Notes: generated from the sequence alone by a model not told the origin. Positions 1 through 7,212 are shown, counted from the first letter of the stretch. The stretch: DNA of 16,321 nucleotides from Ruminococcaceae bacterium UBA1213 (GCA_002309275.1 DBXL01000051.1:7505-23825), one strand, 5' to 3'. Translations and numbers: made by a program.

Positions 1-620
1 TATGCCGTTCCCGAATACGTCCCCGACAGTTCCCCTCTTTCATCTATGACTGCTGTTCTTGTGATATGACACCCTATCCCCAATGACAGACTCCTTGCCA
101 AATCCCTCAATAAAGTCGTCTTTCCGCTTGACGGCATTCCTGCTATTAATATTCCTCTCTCAAACGGATACAAATGATTGATAATTTCCTCCGATACTCC
201 AAAAACCTGTCTTGCTATCCTCACATTCATTGATGATATATCATTCAGTGCAGATATTTTCCCCTCCGTCAGAACTGCCGTTCCGCACAAGCCTACTCTG
301 TGACCGCCTTTTACTGTAATATAACCGTTCTTTATTTCATCCTGTCTGCTGTACACGGAATAATCACATATTCTTCTGAACGTGTCATATATACTTCTTT
401 GTGACGCTGTAAACGCCTTTTCACCCATGGTATATATAATTTTCCCCTCACTGTCCATAAATACAGTCGTTGCACCGTCTGAAAGGGCAATCGGCTTGTT
501 TGACCTTATGCGTATCTCCTGCACAGTGCTTTTTCTGCTGTCAGGGATATTCTTCAGTACCGCCCCTATATCCTCCGACAATATCTCAACCGCACTGTCA
601 AATGCTTTGGTATCTGCCAT
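1..620 (-). CDS. spoIIIAA: Stage III sporulation protein AA (5' part, runs off left edge)
   Basis: SpoIIIAA is the ATPase of the SpoIIIA-SpoIIQ channel linking mother cell and forespore; it resembles type II/IV secretion ATPases and acts at the mother-cell membrane face. Reading from 620 there are 206 codons without a stop before the window ends; the family is usually a little over 300 residues, so about a third is missing. Visible: an arginine-rich EIRIRSNKPI block, GGHRVGLCG (about 105-113), an ISSMNVRIARQ block, Walker A GMPSSGKT (161-168) and Walker B VIDERGE (D193, E194). A GGAGG lies at 632-636: the ATG at 620 is 11 bases downstream, and an in-frame ATG at 629 is only 2 bases away, so I prefer 620, but 629 is possible. 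It is divergent from the ttcA-like gene. The rest of a spoIIIA operon would be expected to the left. Identification is firm; the start is uncertain. Confidence 0.93.
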   Translation of the reverse strand, partial: MADTKAFDSAVEILSEDIGAVLKNIPDSRKSTVQEIRIRSNKPIALSDGATTVFMDSEGKIIYTMGEKAFTASQRSIYDTFRRICDYSVYSRQDEIKNGYITVKGGHRVGLCGTAVLTEGKISALNDISSMNVRIARQVFGVSEEIINHLYPFERGILIAGMPSSGKTTLLRDLARSLSLGIGCHITRTAVIDERGELSGTYSGTA

Positions 621-651
621 TTCAAACATTCCCTCCGTTTCTGATATTCTA

Positions 652-680
652 TAAATATTGCTGTGCTTTCAAAAATATTC
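652..680 (-). promoter_or_regulatory. Possible sigma-E-type promoter for spoIIIAA
   Basis: On the - strand GAATATT (680-674) fits the sigma-E -35 consensus seen in Bacillus and Clostridium sporulation genes. After 14 bases comes AATATTTA (659-652), which matches the -10 consensus CATACAnT at only about half of its positions. Known spoIIIA operons are sigma-E dependent, which supports the reading; the poor -10 keeps it tentative. Confidence 0.33.
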
Positions 681-681
681 C

Positions 682-710
682 TTTACACTGCCCCTTTTTA
701 ATGCTATAAT
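682..710 (+). promoter_or_regulatory. Sigma-A promoter of the ttcA-like/EamA operon
   Basis: TTTACA (682-687), a 17-base spacer and TATAAT (705-710), with an extended -10 TGC directly before it. Transcription would start near 717, giving a leader of only about 15 bases before the ATG at 732. A GAGGTGA ribosome binding site (719-725) fits in that leader. Confidence 0.85.
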
Positions 711-731
711 ACTTTCTCGAGGTGACTTTTT

Positions 732-1556
732 ATGGATAAAACACAATCCGTTGAACACAGCATTATCACAAAATACAAAAAAACTCTTTTTCACAGATTT
801 ATCGGAGCTGTCAAAGACTATGAATTGATTTCTAAAGGCGATAAAATAGCCGTCTGCATATCAGGCGGTAAGGATTCCATGCTTTTGGCAAAACTCATGC
901 AGGAACTTTCCAAACATGGTGAATATCCCTTTGACATGGAATTCATTGTGATGAATCCCGGATACGCACCACAAAATCTTCAGAAAATCATTGACAATTC
1001 CCAAATACTCGGCATTCCTGTTAAAATATTTGAAACCGATATTTTTAATTCCGTCTTTCACATTGAAAAAAATCCCTGCTATCTCTGTGCAAGAATGAGA
1101 AGAGGACATTTATATAAATATGCTCAGTCGCTTGGCTGTAATAAAATTGCTCTCGGTCATCACTTTGATGATGTCGTTGAAACTATTTTAATGGGTATGC
1201 TTTACGGGGCTCAAATCCAAACCATGATGCCACGCATTAAAAGTACCAATTTTGACGGCATGGAACTTATCCGCCCCATGTATTATATCCGTGAAAAAGA
1301 TATTATTTCATGGAGAAATTACAATAAACTGGAATTTTTGCAGTGTGCCTGCCGTTTCACCGAACAAAATGCTCTCCTTGACGGCACCGGCACTTCCAAA
1401 CGTCAGGAAGTTAAAAATTTAATCAAAGAAATGAAAAAAGTCAACCCACAGGTTGACATCAATATTTTCCGAAGCGTTGAAAGAGTCAATCTTTCCACCA
1501 TTATCGGCTACTACAATGAAGATGAGGAGCATAACTTTCTTGAAAAATTCAAATAA
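732..1556 (+). CDS. TtcA-like tRNA-thiolation PP-loop ATPase
   Basis: This is a 274-residue member of the TtcA/TtuA class of PP-loop ATPases, which adenylate a tRNA base and replace its oxygen with sulfur. The PP-loop SGGKDS is at 44-49. A CxxC pair (C116, C119) sits in CYLCARMRRG, followed by LGHHFDDVVET (about 141-151). C205 and C207 in CACRF lie where TtcA proteins have their third cluster-binding cysteine, so an oxygen-sensitive 4Fe-4S cofactor is likely. E. coli TtcA makes 2-thiocytidine at tRNA position 32. Many clostridial proteins with this layout are annotated only as 'TtcA family', so the exact tRNA base is not certain. The start is ATG with GAGGTGA 6 bases upstream and a strong promoter at 682-710. 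The gene overlaps the following exporter gene by 17 bases. Confidence 0.88.
   Translation: MDKTQSVEHSIITKYKKTLFHRFIGAVKDYELISKGDKIAVCISGGKDSMLLAKLMQELSKHGEYPFDMEFIVMNPGYAPQNLQKIIDNSQILGIPVKIFETDIFNSVFHIEKNPCYLCARMRRGHLYKYAQSLGCNKIALGHHFDDVVETILMGMLYGAQIQTMMPRIKSTNFDGMELIRPMYYIREKDIISWRNYNKLEFLQCACRFTEQNALLDGTGTSKRQEVKNLIKEMKKVNPQVDINIFRSVERVNLSTIIGYYNEDEEHNFLEKFK
1524..1529 (+). promoter_or_regulatory. Ribosome binding site deciding the TTG start of the EamA gene
   Basis: GAGGAG lies 10 bases before the TTG at 1540, inside the 3' end of the ttcA-like gene. The upstream in-frame ATGs at 1453, 1516 and 1522 have no comparable site before them. The TTG start also removes an N-terminal stretch that is merely the out-of-frame reading of ttcA. 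Confidence 0.6.
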
Positions 1557-2463
1557 AATTCTGACAAATATATTTTTCGTGTCAGGCATTACTATTCTTT
1601 GTACAATTCTGTGGGGAACTGCTTTTCCTGTTATCAAAATCGGCTATCAGCTTTTTAATATACAAAGCACCGATACGCCGTCAATCCTCATATTTGCGGG
1701 TGCAAGATTTGCTATTGCAGGTCTGATTGTCCTCATAATCGGACTGATACGCAAACCTGAAAATATGCTTATTCACAAAAAAGATATTCTCCCTATTGGA
1801 ATACTCGGATTTTTTCAGACCTTCATGCAGTATCTTTTGTTATATATCGGTCTGTTGAACGTTTCCGGCACAAAGTCCTCTCTTTTAACATCTGTTTCCG
1901 CTTTCGGCTCGGTCATTCTCTCTGCAATTTTCTTTCAATCCGACAAACTCTCTTTCAAGAAAATTCTCGGCTGTCTTGTCGGCATTTCGGGCATTGCTGT
2001 TATTACCCTCTCCGGCGGTGATTTGGGCGGATTTTCTCTCATTGGTGACGGTCTGGTCATTTTATCAAACTTATCGGGGGCTTTCGGAAACGTCATAAGT
2101 AAAAAAATTGCCCCTAACCGAAATCCTCTGCAAATTTCAGGCTGGCAATTAACTTTCGGCGGTTCTGCACTTATCATTACAGGCTTTCTGTTCGGCGGAA
2201 AACTGATTTTTTATAACATACAATGCATTTTGGTACTGCTTTATCTCGCTTTCATGGCTGGTATTGCCTTTATGCTCTGGACCATGCTGTTATTTCACAA
2301 TCCTGTCAGCAGAGTGGCTGTTTTCAATCTCTTTATCCCCGTATTCGGCACAATGTGGTCAGGCATTTTTCTGAATGAAAATATTTTCACCGCCACCAAT
2401 ATGACTGCACTTTTGCTTGTCTGCTCAGGGGTATTCCTTGTAAACTTCAAAAAAAGGACATGA
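1540..2463 (+). CDS. EamA-family (drug/metabolite superfamily) transporter
   Basis: A polytopic inner-membrane protein of the 10-TMS drug/metabolite transporter superfamily, with two EamA repeats of about 140 residues each. The substrate cannot be read from sequence; relatives export amino acids, metabolites or drugs. Family marks are the ILWGTAFPVIKIGY start of helix 1, the GTKSSLL segment in the first repeat, the LGCLVGISGIAVI helix and a matching hydrophobic second half ending in VCSGVFLVNFKK. With the TTG start at 1540 the protein is 307 residues, the usual size; an open frame extends to 1453 but has no ribosome binding site. The gene begins inside ttcA (17-base overlap), so the two are co-transcribed and probably translationally coupled. 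The TGA stop lies inside the terminator stem. A functional link to tRNA thiolation is not evident. Confidence 0.85.
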   Translation: MKNSNKILTNIFFVSGITILCTILWGTAFPVIKIGYQLFNIQSTDTPSILIFAGARFAIAGLIVLIIGLIRKPENMLIHKKDILPIGILGFFQTFMQYLLLYIGLLNVSGTKSSLLTSVSAFGSVILSAIFFQSDKLSFKKILGCLVGISGIAVITLSGGDLGGFSLIGDGLVILSNLSGAFGNVISKKIAPNRNPLQISGWQLTFGGSALIITGFLFGGKLIFYNIQCILVLLYLAFMAGIAFMLWTMLLFHNPVSRVAVFNLFIPVFGTMWSGIFLNENIFTATNMTALLLVCSGVFLVNFKKRT

Positions 2464-2481
2464 CGCATCATGTCCTTTTTT
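2450..2481. terminator. Bidirectional intrinsic terminator between EamA and XRE genes
   Basis: A perfect 14-base inverted repeat (2450-2463 and 2468-2481) has a 4-base loop, an A-run on one side and a T-run on the other, so it works in both directions. The EamA stop codon is part of the left arm. On the - strand it begins 3 bases after the TAA at 2484-2486 that closes the longer XRE reading frame. Confidence 0.9.
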
Positions 2482-2483
2482 CA

Positions 2484-2636
2484 TTACACTTTTACACAAA
2501 ATAATCCGTCTTTCACACAGTATGCATACAAATATTTTACACGGCTTATTTTAAATCTTGCTTCGGCATTTCCCTGCGGGTACAGCTTTACAAACTGTAC
2601 TCCGTTATCGGATACCGCCGCCAAAAATGAAATATA
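2484..2636 (-). pseudogene. Severed C-terminal part of the XRE/superoxide-reductase-like regulator
   Basis: Directly after the TAG at 2637-2639 the same frame stays open for 50 codons to TAA at 2484-2486. The translation begins YISFLAAVSDNGVQFVKLYP and ends with LYAYCVKDGLF. This matches the end of the superoxide-reductase-like domain in intact relatives, from memory of the family: the KEHYISF junction, the KLYP..ARF strand and the C-x-x-H-G iron-binding motif. Here C184 (counting the TAG as residue 144) is kept, but the expected histidine is D187. There is no ribosome binding site or start codon of its own, so it is either untranslated remnant or reached by readthrough. Confidence 0.75.
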
Positions 2637-3068
2637 CTATTCCTTTGTCATGGGATGTTTTACTGTCACATAATATTCGTCTTCCACTCTCTCAAAATGA
2701 ATGGTATGCTCTGCATCTTCCTGTTCCGCTCCAAGCGGCGGCAATGTCAGACCACAACAGCTTATTACCGCCTCTCCCACTGACTGTATCACGTTACTAC
2801 AAATAGGACAAACATAAAATTGATTCCTCAGCATATTTGATGACCTGTTTTTATTGCAAATATGCTCGCCTGACAAAAGCTCTATCACGGATATATCAAG
2901 TGCCTTTGCCAACGGCTCTATCAGGCTTATATCGGGAAATCCCTGTCCGTTTTCCCATTTGCTCACCGCCTTGCCGGTAACATAAATCTTTTCTGCCAAT
3001 TCTTCCTGTGTCATATTCTTACTTTCACGAAGTCTGCGTATGACTGCACCTGTAACATATTTATCCAT
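2637..3068 (-). CDS. XRE-family regulator with truncated desulfoferrodoxin-like domain
   Basis: A 143-residue product as annotated by its first stop. Residues about 6-62 form a Cro/CI-type helix-turn-helix (RRLRESKNMTQEELAEKIYV, then GKAVSKWENG). Then comes a desulforedoxin-like metal site CPIC (C87, C90) and CC (C104, C105), followed by the start of a superoxide-reductase-like fold with AEHTI (H121) and KHPM (H138). In desulfoferrodoxin the first set binds iron through four cysteines and the second uses four histidines and a cysteine. The frame is stopped by TAG at codon 144, exactly six residues after H138, where the next iron-binding histidine belongs. Without the TAG the protein would be 194 residues. 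A redox-sensing repressor role is inferred from the fusion. The gene has a plausible AGGGGG site about 10 bases before the ATG. It could be a pseudogene, a functional shortened protein or a readthrough product. Confidence 0.8.
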   Translation of the reverse strand: MDKYVTGAVIRRLRESKNMTQEELAEKIYVTGKAVSKWENGQGFPDISLIEPLAKALDISVIELLSGEHICNKNRSSNMLRNQFYVCPICSNVIQSVGEAVISCCGLTLPPLGAEQEDAEHTIHFERVEDEYYVTVKHPMTKE

Positions 3069-3114
3069 TTATATCAACCCCCTGTGAAATAAGTCTAACA
3101 TACATACAGAAAAA

Positions 3115-3142
3115 ATGCTACCTACGCTCCGTAGAATCTCAA
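3115..3142 (-). promoter_or_regulatory. Possible promoter and operator of the XRE regulator
   Basis: TTGAGA (3142-3137), 16 bases, then TAGCAT (3120-3115) gives a weak sigma-A-like promoter on the - strand. The spacer is almost filled by the inverted repeat CTACG-n3-CGTAG (3122-3134). A palindrome in that position is where a repressor would bind, so autoregulation is plausible. This is inference from layout only. Confidence 0.3.
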
Positions 3143-3177
3143 AAGCCCCTGTATCCCGAACAGATACAGAGGCTTTT
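3141..3177 (-). terminator. Intrinsic terminator after clpX
   Basis: An inverted repeat AAAAGCCcCTGTATC / GATACAGaGGCTTTT (3141-3155 and 3163-3177) has one internal mismatch and a 7-base loop. On the - strand the stem ends in TTTT, right after the clpX stop at 3181. It separates the tig-clpP-clpX operon from the XRE gene. Confidence 0.75.
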
Positions 3178-3180
3178 AAA

Positions 3181-4494
3181 TTACTTCTTATTTCTCTTTG
3201 ACAACGGCTTATCAGCAGTTATCTTCTTTATGATACTTTTCTTCTTTCCGGAACGCTCAAACACAGGCTCACTCTTTTTATTTACCGTGTCAGCCGTTAT
3301 GGTTATCTTTGTTATGCTGTCATCAGACGGCACTTCATACATCAGCTTTTTCAGAATATCTTCCATTATAGAACGAAGTCCCCTTGCTCCCGTATGACGC
3401 TCAAGAGCTTTCTTTGCAACCTCCGTCAGTGCCTCGTCATCAAATACAAGCTCCACTCCGTCAAGGGCAAACAGCTTTGCATACTGCTTTACAAGAGCAT
3501 CTTTCGGCTCTTTCAATATCCTTACAAGTGCCTCTTCATCAAGTCCGTTGAGTGCCGTAATAACAGGAAGTCTGCCCACTAACTCCGGTATCAGACCGAA
3601 TTTTACCAAATCCTGCGGTATCACGTCAGACATCCAGCTTGTTGTATCAAGCTCTTTTTTCGTCTTTATATCTGCATTGAAGCCAAGACTAGAAGAGTCT
3701 GTCCTCTTTTCAACGGTCTTTTCAAGTCCGTCAAACGCTCCTCCGCATATAAACAAAATATTCGATGTATTTATCTGTATGAATTCCTGCTGGGGATGCT
3801 TTCTGCCTCCCTGCGGGGGAACATTGGAAACAGTGCCTTCCAGTATCTTCAGAAGAGCCTGCTGTACGCCCTCACCGCTTACATCACGGGTGATTGACGG
3901 ATTCTCCGATTTTCTTGCAATCTTATCTATCTCGTCAACATAGATGATTCCACGCTCTGCACGCTTTATATCATAATCTGCCGCCTGTATGAGCCTTAAA
4001 AGAATATTCTCGACATCTTCACCTACATAGCCTGCCTCTGTCAGAGTCGTTGCATCAGCTATCGCAAACGGCACATCAAGTATTTTAGCAAGCGTCTGCG
4101 CAAGCAGAGTTTTACCCACACCTGAAGGTCCAAGCATCAGAATATTGCTCTTATTCAAAGCAACTCCGTCATCATCAGGATAATTAATCCTCTTATAGTG
4201 ATTATACACCGACACTGCAAGTGATACTTTTGCTTCATCCTGACCTATTACATATTCATCAAGCTTTGCCTTTATTTCCTGCGGCTTCGGAAGTTCATCA
4301 AGACTCTTGAAAAACTCCTCTCCCACATCACCCGCTTCATCAATAAATTCAGGCTCCACTTCGGGATCAAGTATCGACATGCACAGCCTTACGCACTCAT
4401 CGCATATATACACTCCTGAACCCTGTATGATTTTATTTACAATACTCTGCGGCTTTCCGCAGAACGAACAGTGTATTTCTTCTTTTTTGGGCAT
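3181..4494 (-). CDS. clpX: ATP-dependent Clp protease ATP-binding subunit ClpX
   Basis: ClpX is the hexameric AAA+ unfoldase that recognises tagged proteins, unfolds them and threads them into ClpP in the cytoplasm. The 437-residue protein has the N-terminal C4 zinc domain (C9, C12, C31, C34), Walker A GPSGVGKT (122-129), pore loop GYVGED (155-160), Walker B VDE (186-188), the second pore loop RKH (231-233), and sensor 2 in the TGARGLRSI segment. The ClpP-docking tripeptide is LGF (270-272), where IGF is most common; this is a conservative change. A lysine-rich tail follows the AAA+ C-terminal domain and makes the protein slightly longer than the usual 410-430. The ATG has AAGGAG 8 bases upstream, overlapping the clpP stop; clpP ends 12 bases before it. 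The operon order tig-clpP-clpX is typical of Clostridia. Confidence 0.98.
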   Translation of the reverse strand: MPKKEEIHCSFCGKPQSIVNKIIQGSGVYICDECVRLCMSILDPEVEPEFIDEAGDVGEEFFKSLDELPKPQEIKAKLDEYVIGQDEAKVSLAVSVYNHYKRINYPDDDGVALNKSNILMLGPSGVGKTLLAQTLAKILDVPFAIADATTLTEAGYVGEDVENILLRLIQAADYDIKRAERGIIYVDEIDKIARKSENPSITRDVSGEGVQQALLKILEGTVSNVPPQGGRKHPQQEFIQINTSNILFICGGAFDGLEKTVEKRTDSSSLGFNADIKTKKELDTTSWMSDVIPQDLVKFGLIPELVGRLPVITALNGLDEEALVRILKEPKDALVKQYAKLFALDGVELVFDDEALTEVAKKALERHTGARGLRSIMEDILKKLMYEVPSDDSITKITITADTVNKKSEPVFERSGKKKSIIKKITADKPLSKRNKK

Positions 4495-4506
4495 CTTTGC
4501 AGCTCC

Positions 4507-5088
4507 TTATCGTTGTGTTATTACCTTATCAATAAGACCGTATTCCAATGCCTGCTGTGCCGTCATAAAGTTGTCACGCTCGGTATCTCTTGCAATAATA
4601 TCATAAGGCTGTCCTGTCTTTTCAGAAAGTATCATATTGAGTTTCTTCTTTGTCTGTATGATATGGTCTGCATGAATCATTATGTCCGTTGCCTGACCTT
4701 GTGCACCGCCGCTTGGCTGATGTATCATTATATCACTATTCGGAAGGGCAAATCTTTTTCCCTTTGTGCCTGCTGCAAGGAGGAATGCACCCATACTTGC
4801 CGCCATACCCATACATATAGTCGAAACATCACACTTGATATACTGCATGGTATCATATATTGCCATACCGTCTGTTACAGAACCGCCCGGACTATTGATA
4901 TACAAACTTATATCTTTTGTAGAGTCCTGTCCCTCAAGGTACAAAAGCTGTGCAACAATCAGGCTGGCTGTTACATTATTTACTTCTTCCGTCAGCATGA
5001 TTATCCTGTCATTGAGCAGTCTTGAATATATATCATAAGAACGCTCTCCACGATTTGTCTGTTCAATTACATAAGGTATCGTTGCCAT
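4507..5088 (-). CDS. clpP: ATP-dependent Clp protease proteolytic subunit ClpP
   Basis: ClpP is the tetradecameric serine peptidase that degrades proteins delivered by ClpX or other Clp ATPases. At 193 residues it is full length. The catalytic triad is S98 (in GMAASMGAF), H123 (in MIHQPSGG) and D172 (in ERDNFM), the same numbering as in B. subtilis ClpP. The oxyanion region NSPGGSV is at 65-71. The ATG has GGGGAGG about 9 bases upstream. The 59-base gap to tig holds no terminator I can see, so expression is expected from the tig promoter; an additional weak promoter in the gap cannot be excluded. Confidence 0.98.
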   Translation of the reverse strand: MATIPYVIEQTNRGERSYDIYSRLLNDRIIMLTEEVNNVTASLIVAQLLYLEGQDSTKDISLYINSPGGSVTDGMAIYDTMQYIKCDVSTICMGMAASMGAFLLAAGTKGKRFALPNSDIMIHQPSGGAQGQATDIMIHADHIIQTKKKLNMILSEKTGQPYDIIARDTERDNFMTAQQALEYGLIDKVITQR

Positions 5089-5147
5089 ACTAAAAAACCT
5101 CCCCTGTATAACTTATCATTGACCTTTTCCCTTTTATCTAATCAAAA

Positions 5148-6455
5148 TTATTCTGCTGTTTCTTCTTTCTTTTCAACTGCAACAGCTGCTTCCTTTACCA
5201 TCTCAAGTGCCCTTGCAACTTCAAGGTCGCTCTTTATATCTTTCGCTGAGAATACATTCTTTACTTTTTCAATTTCAACTTTATATGACTTGGCAAGCTC
5301 GTCATACTTATTCTCAACTTCTTCATCTGTTGCTGCAATTCCCTCAAGCTCTGCTATCTTCTTGAGTGCAAGTCTTACTTTTACCTGTGAAACTGCCTGG
5401 TCGTGATAGGTGTCACGCAGAACTTCTTCTGTCAGTCCTGTATATTGCATATAGGTCTTCATGTCCAGTCCCTGCATACGAAGATTCATGCTGAATTCAT
5501 CAATGATATTATCTATCTGATTTTCATACATTGCCTCAGGAATCTCTGCCTGTATAATCTCTGCAAGCTTGTCAGCTACCTGACGCTCTTTATCATTGTC
5601 ATATGCCTTTTTCTTGTCCTCAGCAACTTTTTCTCTTATATCTGCCTTGTACTCGTCTATTGTGTCAAACTCGCTGACATCCTTTACAAATTCCTCGTTG
5701 AATTCCGGCATCTCCTTGCCCTGAATCTTATGCAGTTTTATTTCAAACTGTGCAGGCTGACCTTTGAGTTCATCTACCTGATAGTTCTCAGGGAATGCTA
5801 CATCTATTACAAATTCCTCGCCTGTGCTGTGACCTGCTACCGCATCTTCAAAGCCCGGTATAAACGCACCGCTTCCAAGTGTCAAATTGTAATTCTCTGC
5901 TGTACCTCCATCGAATGCCTTGCCATCTACCATGCCTTTGAAGTCTATTGTAACAGTATCTCCGCTCTGGGCAGGTCTGTCTGTTACTTCTACAAGACGG
6001 CTGTTTCTCTGGCGTACCTTCTCAATCTCCTTGTCAACGTCTTCATCTGTGACTTCCGTTGATACCGGTACAAACTCTATTCCCTTATAGCCCTCAATAG
6101 TTACTTCCTCAGGCTCAACAGTTACTTTTGTCTTGATAACAAGTCCGTCTTTGTCTGCCTTCTCAACGTCAATATCGGGAACATCTCTTACCATTGCAAG
6201 ACCTGCTTCATTTGCTCCGAATGTCACTGCCATCGGATACAGATCCCTGATAGCATCTTCATAGAACACGCCTGCTCCGTACATCTTTTCGATTACTGCA
6301 CGGGGAGCTTTGCCCTTTCTGAAGCCGGGAATATTGATATTCTTTACTTCCTTTTTATAAACCCTGTTGACAGCGTTCATAAATACCGTTCCCTCTACCT
6401 CGATAACGAGTTCATAACGATTGGTGTCCACTTTGTTTGATGATATGAGTTTCAT
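5148..6455 (-). CDS. tig: Trigger factor, ribosome-associated chaperone and prolyl isomerase
   Basis: Trigger factor binds the ribosome exit tunnel and helps nascent chains fold. The protein is 435 residues, the normal family length. The N-terminal ribosome-binding signature GFRKGKAP is at 44-51. The FKBP-type prolyl isomerase domain follows (about 150-245: GDTVTIDFKGMVDGKAFDGG, then LGSGAFIPGFEDAVAG), and then the long helical C-terminal arms ending in an acidic tail. I chose the ATG at 6455 because GGAGG lies 9 bases upstream; the frame is open to 6488, but that extension would run through the ribosome binding site. The gene heads the tig-clpP-clpX operon behind a clear promoter at 6494-6522, linking folding and degradation in one transcript. 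Confidence 0.97.
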   Translation of the reverse strand: MKLISSNKVDTNRYELVIEVEGTVFMNAVNRVYKKEVKNINIPGFRKGKAPRAVIEKMYGAGVFYEDAIRDLYPMAVTFGANEAGLAMVRDVPDIDVEKADKDGLVIKTKVTVEPEEVTIEGYKGIEFVPVSTEVTDEDVDKEIEKVRQRNSRLVEVTDRPAQSGDTVTIDFKGMVDGKAFDGGTAENYNLTLGSGAFIPGFEDAVAGHSTGEEFVIDVAFPENYQVDELKGQPAQFEIKLHKIQGKEMPEFNEEFVKDVSEFDTIDEYKADIREKVAEDKKKAYDNDKERQVADKLAEIIQAEIPEAMYENQIDNIIDEFSMNLRMQGLDMKTYMQYTGLTEEVLRDTYHDQAVSQVKVRLALKKIAELEGIAATDEEVENKYDELAKSYKVEIEKVKNVFSAKDIKSDLEVARALEMVKEAAVAVEKKEETAE

Positions 6456-6493
6456 TTTTGTTTTCCTCCATTTTTTCTGAAAAATCAATAGCT

Positions 6494-6522
6494 ATTATAA
6501 CATACTATTATCAAATTATCAA
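6494..6522 (-). promoter_or_regulatory. Sigma-A promoter of tig-clpP-clpX
   Basis: TTGATA (6522-6517), a 17-base spacer and a perfect TATAAT (6499-6494) on the - strand. Transcription would start near 6487, about 30 bases before the tig ATG. The -35 box lies 4 bases after the stop codon of the upstream phosphoesterase gene. I see no CtsR- or CIRCE-like operator. Confidence 0.83.
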
Positions 6523-6525
6523 GTT

Positions 6526-7212
6526 TTATTTTATCGACATTGGGGTAAAATTTATATAATCACACGCTATCAGCTGAAATTTTATCCCGTCTTTCTCTCC
6601 CGTAAAGGCTTTTTTAGAGGCATTCCCTCCATGAACGTGTCCATAAAAGCACTTTTCTATCCCGTACTCCCTCAGCACGTCCATGATCTCCCTGCACTCC
6701 ATGTTATTATATATCGGCGGATAATGCAAAAATACTACCGGCTTATACCCTGCCTTTATTGCAGGCTCTATCGACATTTTCAGTCTGCCTACTTCCCTCT
6801 TTAAAATAAGCATATCCTCATCTTTTTCAGCGTCATAAAACCAGCCTCTTGTTCCACATATTGCTGTATCTTCCACAACATAATAATTATTATGCAATAT
6901 ACTCACGCTGTCAAATCCGCTCTCCAAAATATACTTATCCATCTTGGATTTAGTTGTCCACCAATAGTCATGGTTGCCTTTTAAAATAATCTTCTTTCCG
7001 TTCAGACTCTGTATATACTCAAAATCTTTATTAATCTCATTCAGTTTCATCGCCCATGAAATATCACCGGCTATCACTACCGTGTCATCAGGCTCTACTA
7101 ATCTCTGCCAGTTATTCCTGATTCTCTCCGTGTAATTCGTCCAGCCGTTGAATACGTCCATGGGCTTATTTGTTCCGAATGACAAGTGCAGGTCGGCTAT
7201 CGTATATATCAT
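6526..7212 (-). CDS. Calcineurin-like metallophosphoesterase
   Basis: A 228-residue soluble protein with the full metal-ligand set of calcineurin-type phosphoesterases: D7 and H9 (ADLHLS), D50 (AGDISW), N80 and H81 (GNHDYWW), H163 (LHYPP) and GHVH (191-194). Such enzymes hydrolyse phosphomono- or diesters with two metal ions. The substrate is unknown, and this compact group is usually annotated only as 'metallophosphoesterase'. There is no signal peptide or membrane segment. Its ATG overlaps the thrC stop as ATGA, with only a weak AAAGG before it, so translation is probably coupled to thrC. No functional link to threonine synthesis is evident. No terminator follows before the tig promoter. 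Confidence 0.9.
   Translation of the reverse strand: MIYTIADLHLSFGTNKPMDVFNGWTNYTERIRNNWQRLVEPDDTVVIAGDISWAMKLNEINKDFEYIQSLNGKKIILKGNHDYWWTTKSKMDKYILESGFDSVSILHNNYYVVEDTAICGTRGWFYDAEKDEDMLILKREVGRLKMSIEPAIKAGYKPVVFLHYPPIYNNMECREIMDVLREYGIEKCFYGHVHGGNASKKAFTGEKDGIKFQLIACDYINFTPMSIK

Noticed and set aside
1453..1539. Longer N-terminus for the EamA transporter
   Set aside because: The extra residues are the other frame of the ttcA-like gene, have no binding site and make the protein longer than the family.
2470..2806. Two small + strand open frames (67 and 82 codons) after the EamA gene
   Set aside because: They lie after a strong terminator and opposite the XRE/superoxide-reductase-like frame, which carries recognisable domain sequence on the - strand.
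4471..5025. 184-codon open frame on the + strand opposite clpP/clpX
   Set aside because: Cysteine- and tyrosine-rich translation with no family resemblance; both real genes on the other strand are certain.
5403..6062. 219-codon open frame on the + strand
   Set aside because: It lies entirely opposite trigger factor, has no ribosome binding site and its translation is a low-complexity mirror of the real gene.
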